From the NCBI GenBank assembly GCA_964408025.1, contig CAYOXX010000077.1, positions 1 to 16,341 on the forward strand: a DNA stretch of 16,341 nucleotides, written 5' to 3'. Numbering within the stretch: the stretch's first letter is position 1; the number at the start of each line of letters is the position of its first letter. Source of the stretch: CAYOXX01 sp964408025. Lineage in GTDB: Bacteria > Acidobacteriota > DATKUA01. Position numbers and translations under genes: made by a program. Positions 6,956 through 13,328 of this stretch are shown here, one piece after another. The notes beneath the pieces are model-generated. The model saw nothing but the letters and a program-made list of their open reading frames with translations, searched no databases and was not told where the DNA came from.

Positions 6956-7626
6956 ATTCCTGGCGCCGACGGCTGGTCTGGCTGCTGCTGCCCGCGGCAC
7001 TGATTGCGCTCGACCAGCTGAGCAAGGCCATCGTGCGCGCGCAGATCGGCGTGCACGAGAAGATCGAGGTGCTGGAGGGTTTCTTCCGCCTCAACCACGT
7101 GCGGAACGAGGGGGCGGCGTTCGGGCTCTTCGCAGATCTGCCGGGGGGATACCGCGAGGCGGTGCTGACCTCGCTGGCCGCCGTCGCCCTGATCCTGGTC
7201 GTCGTATATTCCCTGCGGCTGGGCCCGGGCGAGTGGCTGAGCCAGGCGGGATTGCACATGATCTTCGCCGGCGCCATCGGCAACCTCATCGACCGCTTCG
7301 CCTTCGGATCGGTCACCGACTTTTTCGAGTTCTACTGGCGCACCTTCCGCTGGCCGGCCTTCAACATCGCAGATTCGGCCATCGTCCTGGGCGTCGCCGC
7401 CCTGCTGGTCGACACCTTCTGGCCGCGCCCCAGGCCGGAGGCGGTCGAGGTTGTGGGTGAAGAGGTCGCCGGCGCGGCGACCTGGGATGAGCATTACGCG
7501 CTCGCCGGTGCCGGGGGGAAAGGCAAGGCGGCCGGAGAGGACAACGAGGGATTCGCAGAGGAGGACGTCGATTTGGAGAAAGCAGCCGACGCGGAGCCGC
7601 GCGAGGAGGAGGCCGATGTTTCCTGA
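6952..7626 (+). CDS. lspA: Lipoprotein signal peptidase (signal peptidase II) with acidic C-terminal extension
   Basis: An inner-membrane aspartyl protease that cleaves the signal peptide from diacylglyceryl-modified prolipoproteins. Residues 1-160 form the normal enzyme with four membrane segments (about 8-24, 68-88, 98-114, 138-156). Hallmarks are NHVRNEGAAFG (48-58), GNLIDR (110-115), the first catalytic Asp123 in VTDFFEFYW, and Asp141 in FNIADS. Residues 161-224 form an extra tail rich in Glu, Asp, Ala and Gly, predicted cytoplasmic and disordered; most LspA proteins end near 160-170 residues. The ATG at 6952 overlaps the ileS stop and has AGGAGG 4-5 nt upstream. The 3' end overlaps lgt by 11 nt, and the GAGGAGGAGG coding for the Glu-rich end of the tail also serves as the lgt ribosome-binding site. 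Confidence 0.95.
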   Translation: MNSWRRRLVWLLLPAALIALDQLSKAIVRAQIGVHEKIEVLEGFFRLNHVRNEGAAFGLFADLPGGYREAVLTSLAAVALILVVVYSLRLGPGEWLSQAGLHMIFAGAIGNLIDRFAFGSVTDFFEFYWRTFRWPAFNIADSAIVLGVAALLVDTFWPRPRPEAVEVVGEEVAGAATWDEHYALAGAGGKGKAAGEDNEGFAEEDVDLEKAADAEPREEEADVS

Positions 7627-8404
7627 GTTCGTCACCGTCGGCGGCTTCACCGTCTACAGCTACGGTGTGATGCTGGCGACCGCCTTCTTCACTGCCATCA
7701 TGCTGGCGCTGCGCCGCGCCAGGTCCGTGGGCATCGAGCCGCAGGTGATCGTCGACATCTCGATCGTCATCCTCATAGGCGCTGTCGTCGGCGCCAAGCT
7801 TTTCTACGTCATCGGCCACTGGTCCAGGTACGCTGCGGACCCGGGGCGACTGCTGGAGACACTGCGCGCCGGCGGGGTCTTCCAGGGTGGCCTGGTGGTC
7901 GCCGTCATCTTAGCCGTCCTCTACCTGGGTTGGAAGAAGCAGCCGATCTGGCTGGTGGCCGACGTGGCCGCGCCCGGAATCGCAATCGGCCAGGCCATTG
8001 GGCGCGTCGGCTGCTTCGCCGCGGGCTGCTGCTACGGCAAGCCTGTCGACCACACCCAGGTGCCCTGGGCGGTGGCCTTCGGGCCCGACTCAGTCGCGGG
8101 GGCGGCTCCCGGCGTCTTCCGCCACCCGACGCAGGTTTACGAGTCGCTGCTGATGGTGGCGGTCTTCGTGGCCCTGCTGGTGCTCTGGCGCTACAGGAGG
8201 TTCGACGGCCAGGTGTTTTGGTGGTACGTGGTGCTCTATTCGCTCGTGCGCGGCGGCGTGGTCGAGTGGTTCCGGGGCGACCACGGCACGATCTGGCTGG
8301 GCCTGACCGGGCAGCAGCTGATCTCGGTGGCCACGTTCGTCGTCGGGTTGCTCATGCTGCTATACCTGGCGAGGCGGGCGCGGGCCGGTGGCGTGGAGAG
8401 CTGA
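7616..8404 (+). CDS. lgt: Phosphatidylglycerol--prolipoprotein diacylglyceryl transferase
   Basis: An inner-membrane enzyme that transfers diacylglycerol from phosphatidylglycerol to the lipobox cysteine of prolipoproteins, the step before LspA. The 262-residue protein is normal length with about seven membrane segments. The Lgt signature reads GRVGCFAAGCCYGKP (129-143), the Cys-containing variant seen outside enterobacteria, with Arg130 matching the essential E. coli Arg143. HPTQVYE (170-176) and VRGGVVEWFRGD (211-222, with Arg212, Glu217 and Arg220) complete the conserved set. The frame is open for 55 codons upstream inside lspA, but ATG 7616 is chosen because MFPEFVTVGGFTVYSYG is the standard Lgt N terminus and GAGGAGGAGG (7603-7612) precedes it. 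The ileS-lspA-lgt order places both lipoprotein maturation enzymes under one transcript. Confidence 0.96.
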   Translation: MFPEFVTVGGFTVYSYGVMLATAFFTAIMLALRRARSVGIEPQVIVDISIVILIGAVVGAKLFYVIGHWSRYAADPGRLLETLRAGGVFQGGLVVAVILAVLYLGWKKQPIWLVADVAAPGIAIGQAIGRVGCFAAGCCYGKPVDHTQVPWAVAFGPDSVAGAAPGVFRHPTQVYESLLMVAVFVALLVLWRYRRFDGQVFWWYVVLYSLVRGGVVEWFRGDHGTIWLGLTGQQLISVATFVVGLLMLLYLARRARAGGVES

Positions 8405-8517
8405 CGGGAACCGCCTCCTCGGATGATCACACGAAGAGCCGACTCGCCGGTGAACCTAATAGGTGGGAATTTCGTTCTCTCCTATCGAGAGTGAACTGCT
8501 GAGCTGAAAGGGAGAGA

Positions 8518-9477
8518 ATGATGGCCGACCTGCAGACGTCCGCGTCCGTTGCCGTAAATCAGTGCCTGGGAGTGAGGGGGGGCGAGAACTGCCTTGTCGT
8601 CACCGACGCTCCCTGCCGCGCCATCGGGATGGCTCTGTTCCACGCTGCGCAGGTGGCGGGGGCGGAGGTGGTGCTGATGGATATGCTGCCGCGCGGGATG
8701 GACGGCGAGGAGCCGCCGGCGTCGGTGGGGGCCGCGATGCTGGTCTGCGACGTGCTGGTGGCGGCGACCTTCCGCAGCCTCAGCCACACGGCCGCCCGGC
8801 GCTCCGCCTCGGACAAAGGCGCGCGCGTGGCCACGATGCCCGGGATCACCGAGGAGACGATGGTGCGGACCATGGGGGCCGACTACGCCCGCGTGGCCGA
8901 GCTGAGCGACGGGATCGCCGCGATACTGACCGAGGGCCGCGAGGCCCGCCTGACCACCGAGGCCGGCACCGACATCCGCTTCGGCATTGCCGGCCGCGAC
9001 GGATTATCCGATACCGGCATCCTGGTGAACGCCGGGGACTTCGGCAACCTGCCTGCCGGCGAGGCGTTTATTGGGCCGTTGGAGGGGACCAGCCAGGGGA
9101 CGGTCGTCGTCGACGGCGCCATGGGCGACAGCGGCGTCCTGGACGGCGAGCGAATCGTGCTGACCGTCAAGAACGGCCACGCGGTCGAAATCGCTGGCGG
9201 CCGGGCCGCGCGGGAGCTGGAGGCGGCCATCGAGCAGTACGGAGGGGACGCCCGCTCCATCGCCGAGCTCGGCGTTGGCACAAACGAAAAGGCGCGCGTC
9301 GTCGGCAACATCCTCGAGGACGAGAAGGTGCTGGGCACGGTCCACGTCGCCATCGGCAACAACATGTCGATGGGCGGAGTGGTCGACGTGCCGGTGCACC
9401 TCGACGGCATCATTCTGGCGCCCACACTGGAAATAGACGGCAGGAAGATTCTTGAGGCCGGCAAACTGCTCCTCTGA
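8518..9477 (+). CDS. M29 / COG2309-type metallo-aminopeptidase
   Basis: Probable cytoplasmic metal-dependent aminopeptidase releasing N-terminal residues from peptides. The C-terminal half carries the family's metal-site segments in order: IAELGVGTNEKA (Glu250), ILEDEKVLGTVHVAIGNN (Glu near 267-269 and His276) and VPVHLDGIIL (His294 and Asp296). NLPAGEAF (177-184) matches the conserved loop of the family. At 319 residues it is shorter than the roughly 400-residue AmpS/AmpT enzymes and resembles the shorter COG2309 group, in which a reduced N-terminal domain is usual. Start: ATGATG at 8518 and 8521 follow AAAGGGAGAG; the second ATG has the better spacing (6 nt), and the difference is one Met. 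It lies 113 nt after lgt. I see no convincing promoter in that gap, only a small CTCTC/GAGAG hairpin at 8477-8491, so read-through from lgt is possible. Confidence 0.82.
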   Translation: MMADLQTSASVAVNQCLGVRGGENCLVVTDAPCRAIGMALFHAAQVAGAEVVLMDMLPRGMDGEEPPASVGAAMLVCDVLVAATFRSLSHTAARRSASDKGARVATMPGITEETMVRTMGADYARVAELSDGIAAILTEGREARLTTEAGTDIRFGIAGRDGLSDTGILVNAGDFGNLPAGEAFIGPLEGTSQGTVVVDGAMGDSGVLDGERIVLTVKNGHAVEIAGGRAARELEAAIEQYGGDARSIAELGVGTNEKARVVGNILEDEKVLGTVHVAIGNNMSMGGVVDVPVHLDGIILAPTLEIDGRKILEAGKLLL

Positions 9478-9542
9478 GCAATCCCTCGGCCCGCGACCCC
9501 GTTCACCCCACACCACAAGCCCTCGGCGGCCGCCGGTGCAGC

Positions 9543-9571
9543 TTTACAAGCCGGTGTTGTTGTGCTATGAT
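9543..9571 (+). promoter_or_regulatory. Sigma70-type promoter with extended -10 for the flagellar operon
   Basis: TTTACA (9543-9548), 17 bp, TATGAT (9566-9571); each hexamer matches consensus at 5 of 6 positions, and TG-C directly before the -10 makes an extended -10. This is the best promoter in the window. The expected start is near 9578, leaving about 78 nt of leader before motA. No sigma54 (GG/GC) or sigma28 signature was evident in this gap. Confidence 0.72.
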
Positions 9572-9578
9572 TAAATCC

Positions 9579-9607
9579 GTTAAAATGCTGTGCTGCTTGA
9601 TTTTAAC
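9579..9607. promoter_or_regulatory. AT-rich inverted repeat over the motA transcription start (operator or leader hairpin)
   Basis: GTTAAAAT (9579-9586) and ATTTTAAC (9600-9607) are perfect reverse complements separated by 13 bp, with half-site centres 21 bp apart (two helical turns). The first arm begins at the predicted start point of the promoter at 9543-9571. That geometry suits a dimeric repressor; alternatively the RNA could fold as an 8-bp hairpin. The AT-rich arms stand out against the GC-rich surroundings. Confidence 0.5.
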
Positions 9608-9655
9608 CCGTACGATCTTTCAAAGTTGTTTGCTGATGTTCATTGAGGGGCTTGG

Positions 9656-10417
9656 ATGGACATAGGGACTCTACTGGGCTTCCTCGCCGGCTTCGGACTG
9701 ATCTTCGGCTCAATCATCCTGGGACAGGGCCTCGGTTTCTTCATCGACATCAAGTCGATGATGATCGTCATGGGCGGCACCCTGGGCGCCACCCTGGTTG
9801 CCTACCCGATGCAGGATGTCAAGAACATGCTCAGTGCCCTCAGCAAGGCCTTCTTCCACACCAGCCGCCCCGTGGCCGAGCTGGTTCCCAGGATGGTGGA
9901 GTACGGCCGCGTGGCACGGCGCGACGGCGTGCTGGCCCTGGAGAACGTGGCAGACGAGGCCGACGATCCGTTCATGAGCCAGGGTATCCAGCTGGTGGTC
10001 GACGGCACCGAGCCGGAGCTGACCAGGCAGATCCTGGAGGTCGAGATAGACAAGGTCGAACAGCGCCACCGAGTGAGCGCCGGCGTGTTGGAGTCGATGG
10101 GCAACTTCTCCCCCGCCTTCGGCATGATCGGCACCCTGATCGGCCTCATCTTCATGCTCCAGAGCCTCGACGACCCCTCCTCGATCGGCCCGTCGATGTC
10201 GATCGCCCTGGTGACAACCTTCTACGGCGCGGTGCTGGCCAACCTGGTGTTCCTGCCGCTGGCGGAGAAGCTGAAGAAGCGGAGCGGCGAGGAGCTGCTC
10301 TTCAAGGAGATGGCGCTGGCCGGCATTCTCTCGATCCAGAGCGGGGACGTGCCGCGCATCGTCGAGCAGAAGCTAAACACCTTCCTGCCGCCCGGCGCCC
10401 GGCAGACGCAGTTCTAG
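9656..10417 (+). CDS. motA: Flagellar stator protein MotA/PomA
   Basis: Inner-membrane stator subunit that, with MotB, couples ion flow to flagellar rotation. The 253-residue product has four membrane segments (about 3-24, 32-52, 150-170, 181-203). The cytoplasmic loop carries ARRDGVLALEN (87-97), corresponding to the charged stretch that contacts FliG (Arg88/Arg89, Glu96). The pore signature FSPAFGMIGTLIGL contains Pro153, and TM4 holds Pro201 in NLVFLPLAEKL. FIDIKS between TM1 and TM2 is typical of the MotA/PomA family. ATG 9656 follows GAGGGG with 5-nt spacing. It is the first gene of a long same-strand operon; only 7 nt separate it from the next gene. Whether the stator uses protons or sodium cannot be read with confidence. 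Confidence 0.95.
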   Translation: MDIGTLLGFLAGFGLIFGSIILGQGLGFFIDIKSMMIVMGGTLGATLVAYPMQDVKNMLSALSKAFFHTSRPVAELVPRMVEYGRVARRDGVLALENVADEADDPFMSQGIQLVVDGTEPELTRQILEVEIDKVEQRHRVSAGVLESMGNFSPAFGMIGTLIGLIFMLQSLDDPSSIGPSMSIALVTTFYGAVLANLVFLPLAEKLKKRSGEELLFKEMALAGILSIQSGDVPRIVEQKLNTFLPPGARQTQF

Positions 10418-10424
10418 GGAGAGC

Positions 10425-11201
10425 ATGGCAAACGACGTACCAGACCGGCCCAAAATCATTTTCCAGCGGCCGAAGCTTGCCGCCCACGTGACGATGTTCA
10501 CGTCGCTCTCGATCATCATTCTCGCCTTCTTCATCCTGCTCAACGCCTTCTCGACGATCGACGAGGAGCGCAAGCGGGAGGCGATTACGTCGCTACGGCT
10601 CGAGTTCGCCGGCATCTTCGAGAAAGCCGGCCGCCTCTTCGCGTTCTTGGAGGATTCCGGTTACGAGATGGTCGAGGCGGAGGAGCGGGAGGAGTACCCG
10701 GGCGAGGAGCTGGTCTACAAGATCTTCACATCGTATTACGACTCCTACTCCAGCCTCAAGAGCTACGTCCAGGAGCGGGGCCTCGGCGGCCGGGTCGGGA
10801 TAGTGGTGACTCCGCGGGGTTTGGTGGTGACGGTGGGCGGAGACCTGACCTTCGCGGCGGGGAGCGCTCAGCTGACCGAGGAGGGGCGGGGCTTCCTGGA
10901 CCGGCTGGCCGCCATCGTGCGGCCCTTCCGCAACGATATCCTCATCGAGGGCCACACCGACGACTCGGTGCCCGCCGGCACGGTTTTCAGGAATAACTGG
11001 GAGCTCTCTCAGGCCCGAGCGATGGCGGTGCTGCGCTATCTCAACGGCGGCGGCATCTCCCTGGGCCGCCTGGCGGCGGTGGGCGCGGGTGAGCACAGGC
11101 CGCTGGTGGAGAACGACACTCCCGAGCACATGGAGCAGAACCGGCGCGTGGAGATCATAGTCAAGCATCCGAGCTACGGCTCGCCCAGGGAGGCGGGGTG
11201 A
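10425..11201 (+). CDS. MotB-like OmpA-domain protein lacking the ion-binding aspartate
   Basis: The 258-residue protein has the MotB layout: a short cytoplasmic N terminus, one membrane helix (about 22-43), a periplasmic linker, and a C-terminal OmpA-like peptidoglycan-binding domain with GHTDD (176-180), LSQARAMAVLRYL and NRRVEIIV. A gap-free alignment of its membrane helix with that of the next gene places Ser27 opposite the essential ion-carrying Asp23 of that protein, and no acidic residue occurs from about 21 to 45. The Ser27 codon is TCG, two or three substitutions from Asp, so a single read error does not explain it. Ion conduction by this subunit alone is therefore doubtful; an anchoring or regulatory stator partner is possible. 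The ATG at 10425 follows AGGGAG overlapping the motA stop. Three bases separate it from the second motB. Confidence 0.88.
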   Translation: MANDVPDRPKIIFQRPKLAAHVTMFTSLSIIILAFFILLNAFSTIDEERKREAITSLRLEFAGIFEKAGRLFAFLEDSGYEMVEAEEREEYPGEELVYKIFTSYYDSYSSLKSYVQERGLGGRVGIVVTPRGLVVTVGGDLTFAAGSAQLTEEGRGFLDRLAAIVRPFRNDILIEGHTDDSVPAGTVFRNNWELSQARAMAVLRYLNGGGISLGRLAAVGAGEHRPLVENDTPEHMEQNRRVEIIVKHPSYGSPREAG

Positions 11202-11204
11202 GCC

Positions 11205-11951
11205 GTGGCCAGGAAGACCAAGACGCGCTTTGCGGGCGTGCCGATGGGTAGCTGGATGGTTACCTTTTCCGACATGAACACGCTTCTGCTTACCTTCTTC
11301 GTCCTGCTCTTTTCGATGTCCAGCCTGACCTCGGAGAGGTTCGAGGAAGCCTTCGGAAACTACGGCGGCGACGGCCTCGGCCTCATGAACGAGGGCAGCG
11401 GTTCGTATGCCAGCTCCCTTATCTTCAATCCGATGCCCGAGATTCCGGATAACGCCTTGCGGACGGCGGTGAGGAGCCTGGAGGTAGGCGAGGGTACCGA
11501 GCGGCGCGGCTGGGGCCTGCCCGACGGTGTCGAGGTATCCATATCCGATGCTCCCGACGGTGAGATAGAGATAGTGCTGGTCGACCGCCTGCTGTTCGAG
11601 CCCGGCAGCGCGGAGCTAAACCCCGAGGCCTCGATCTTCCTGGGCAGACTCCAGAACTTCCTTTCCGTAGTTTTCGAAAGAACGACTAGGCGAATCACCG
11701 TCGAGGGACATACCGACAACTCCGCTCCCGCGGAAGAGTGCTATATTACCAGTGCCCGGCGGGCGTCTGCGGTGCTGGATTTCCTCCTGGCCGACGGCGT
11801 GCTGCCGCCGGAGCGCTTCTCCATCGTCGGCTACGGGGCTTCCAGGCCGAAGGTACCGAACGACTCCGACGCCAACCGGGCGCAGAACAGGCGCGTGAGG
11901 ATCGTCGTCGAGCCACAGGAAGCGACGATCTTCACCATCGGCGGCTACTGA
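11205..11951 (+). CDS. motB: Flagellar stator protein MotB (with ion-binding Asp)
   Basis: The 248-residue protein has the canonical MotB N-terminal helix, WMVTFSDMNTLLLTFFVLLFS, with Asp23 at the conserved ion-binding position. The periplasmic linker is followed by an OmpA-like domain: GHTDNSAPAEE starting at 168, SARRASAVLDFLL, GYGASRP and NRRVRIVVEP, which bind peptidoglycan to anchor the stator. It should be the conducting partner of MotA. The start is GTG at 11205, preceded by GGAGGCGGGG at the end of the previous gene; a GTG and an ATG a few codons on are less likely because they would trim the basic N terminus (MARKTKTR) that sets topology. It is the second MotB-type gene in tandem, with clearly diverged sequence, so the pair is not a recent duplication. 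Confidence 0.94.
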   Translation: MARKTKTRFAGVPMGSWMVTFSDMNTLLLTFFVLLFSMSSLTSERFEEAFGNYGGDGLGLMNEGSGSYASSLIFNPMPEIPDNALRTAVRSLEVGEGTERRGWGLPDGVEVSISDAPDGEIEIVLVDRLLFEPGSAELNPEASIFLGRLQNFLSVVFERTTRRITVEGHTDNSAPAEECYITSARRASAVLDFLLADGVLPPERFSIVGYGASRPKVPNDSDANRAQNRRVRIVVEPQEATIFTIGGY

Positions 11952-11961
11952 GGCGATAGCG

Positions 11962-12543
11962 ATGGCGGAAGAACCGAGTAAGCAAGAAGAGGCGACCGGC
12001 GAGCCTGAGGGCGAACAGCCCAAAAAGAAAGGCGGGTTGGTCAAGCTCATCGTCGTAATCGTCGTTGCCCTGTTTTTCGTTGTGGCGGCTCTGTGGGGCG
12101 GGATGTGGGTTTACCAGATCCTCTCCTCTTTGTTTAGCGGCGGCGAGAGTCTCGAGGCGGTCGCGGGTGCCGAGGTGGCCGAGGAGACCAATCCGCTGAA
12201 CCTGGATAATCCCCCCGGCCTGCTCGAATTCGACATGCCGTTCCTCATCCGGCTGAACCGCGGGGAGAGCGTGCTGGCCGGGGAGTGCTATCTGAAGATC
12301 AAGATTTCCTTCGAGGTGGAGAGCGAGGAGATTCAGGGCGAGATGGAGGAGCAGTTGGTGGTCATGTCGCGCATCAAGGACAACGTCACCACCTTCTTCT
12401 CCTCGCAGTTCCCCAGCGACGTCGAGGCCTCCAACTGGCCTCTGATCAAGCAGCAGCTTCTAAGCCGGATCAACAGTCAGCTCCCGGAGCAGTACCATCT
12501 GCAACGGGTGAACTTCGAGGAATTCCTCGTCCAACCGCGCTAG
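11962..12543 (+). CDS. fliL: Flagellar basal body-associated protein FliL
   Basis: FliL is a single-span inner-membrane protein that surrounds or stabilises the stator. The 193-residue product has a charged cytoplasmic N terminus (about 1-26, rich in E, Q and K), one membrane helix (about 27-50), a linker, and a periplasmic domain with the family pattern: FDMPFLIRLN, YLKIKISFEVES, EIQGEMEEQLVVMSRIKDNVTTFFSSQ (read as separate strands and helix), and the C-terminal INSQLPEQYHLQRVNFEEF. ATG 11962 follows GAGGCG with about 7-nt spacing, 10 nt after motB. It is the usual next gene after motB in many operons. The unusual point is what follows: fliN begins 12 nt later, with no fliM. Confidence 0.9.
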   Translation: MAEEPSKQEEATGEPEGEQPKKKGGLVKLIVVIVVALFFVVAALWGGMWVYQILSSLFSGGESLEAVAGAEVAEETNPLNLDNPPGLLEFDMPFLIRLNRGESVLAGECYLKIKISFEVESEEIQGEMEEQLVVMSRIKDNVTTFFSSQFPSDVEASNWPLIKQQLLSRINSQLPEQYHLQRVNFEEFLVQPR

Positions 12544-12555
12544 GTGGGGTGGGCC

Positions 12556-12837
12556 ATGGCCGATTCGCGGGACACGCTGGGCCGTCTGCTGCGGCTTGAG
12601 AGTCTGCACGACATTCCCCACAAGATAACTATCGTCATCGGGCGCACCAAGATGACGATAGGCGAGCTGCTTGAGCTTCAACGGGGGACGATAGTCGAGC
12701 TGACCAAGAGCGCGGGCGAGTCGTTCGAGGTGCTAGCCAACAACAAGCTGATCGCCCGCGGCGAGGTGACTATAGTTGACGACCGCTTCTGCATCCGCCT
12801 GACTGAGTTTGCCACCGAGAGAGGAGGCAAGGAGTGA
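12556..12837 (+). CDS. fliN: Flagellar motor switch protein FliN (single SpoA domain)
   Basis: A C-ring component at the cytoplasmic face of the motor, forming FliM-FliN assemblies and helping dock export substrates. The 93-residue product is essentially one SpoA domain: LESLHDIPHKITIVIGRTK, MTIGELLELQRGTIVEL, LANNKLIARGEVTIVDDRF and CIRLTEF. There is no N-terminal extension of the kind in longer FliN or FliY proteins. The ATG at 12556 is preferred to a GTG at 12544 because GGTGGGG overlaps the latter and acts as its ribosome-binding site. It overlaps fliO by 4 nt (GTGA). Its usual partner gene fliM is not in the window. Confidence 0.93.
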   Translation: MADSRDTLGRLLRLESLHDIPHKITIVIGRTKMTIGELLELQRGTIVELTKSAGESFEVLANNKLIARGEVTIVDDRFCIRLTEFATERGGKE

Positions 12838-13328
12838 GCCGGGTTGCCCCCCACTTCTTCTCTCTCTTCCCACTCGTCCCCCTCGCCGCCGGCGCTTCCC
12901 GGCCGGCGCGGCAGGAAGGCGGCGCCGGCGACGGGGGCGCGATTGAGGTAGGCGGGCAGGATTTCGACCTCTGGTCGTACACGTTCGAGATGCTGATCGC
13001 CCTGGCCGTGGTTGTGGCCCTCATCGTGCTGATCGCCTGGCTGCTGCGCCGGTTCTCGGGACAGCGCCTTTCTCTAGGATCGGGGGCGCTGCTGAGGGTG
13101 GTGGCCTCGGTGCCGCTAGGGGACCGGCGCCTGGTCGCGGTGCTGCGAGTCGGCGGCCGCTATTACCTGCTCGGCATCGCGCCGGCAGAGATATCTCTCC
13201 TGGCCGAGCTCGAAGCGGACGAGGTGGAGCGCAACCTCCGGGGCGGCGAGGTCGCCGCCGAGGGCGGCTTCGCACGCCTGCTCAGGCGCCTGTTGCGGGG
13301 CAAGCCCGAGGAGGGGGGTGAAGGGTGA
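12834..13328 (+). CDS. fliO: Flagellar biosynthetic protein FliO
   Basis: FliO assists assembly of the FliP ring of the export gate. The 164-residue product has a hydrophobic, signal-like N terminus (about 8-22, followed by ARQEGG), a short periplasmic segment rich in Gly and Asp, one membrane helix (about 50-70, FEMLIALAVVVALIVLIAWLL), and a cytoplasmic region with the family pattern LRVVASVPLGDRRLVAVLRVGGRYYLLGIAPAEISLLAEL, here given as its core strands. The GTG start at 12834 overlaps the fliN TGA and follows GAGGAGG and AAGGAG. FliO proteins are poorly conserved, so the assignment rests on this pattern plus its place between fliN and fliP. Confidence 0.88.
   Translation: MSRVAPHFFSLFPLVPLAAGASRPARQEGGAGDGGAIEVGGQDFDLWSYTFEMLIALAVVVALIVLIAWLLRRFSGQRLSLGSGALLRVVASVPLGDRRLVAVLRVGGRYYLLGIAPAEISLLAELEADEVERNLRGGEVAAEGGFARLLRRLLRGKPEEGGEG

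Noticed and set aside
4328..7000. Very long open frame (890 codons) antisense to ileS
   Set aside because: It mirrors the GC-rich codon pattern of ileS, its translation is low-complexity D/V/A/G-rich with no recognisable domain, and ileS on the plus strand is unmistakable.
7451..7615. 55-codon upstream extension of the lgt frame
   Set aside because: It lies wholly inside lspA, reads as Arg-rich low-complexity sequence, and the standard Lgt N terminus with a strong ribosome-binding site begins at 7616.
9520..9540. GC palindrome after the M29-type gene (CGGCGGCCGCCG region)
   Set aside because: It has a short stem with almost no loop and no T run; it does not qualify as an intrinsic terminator and is typical of local GC content.
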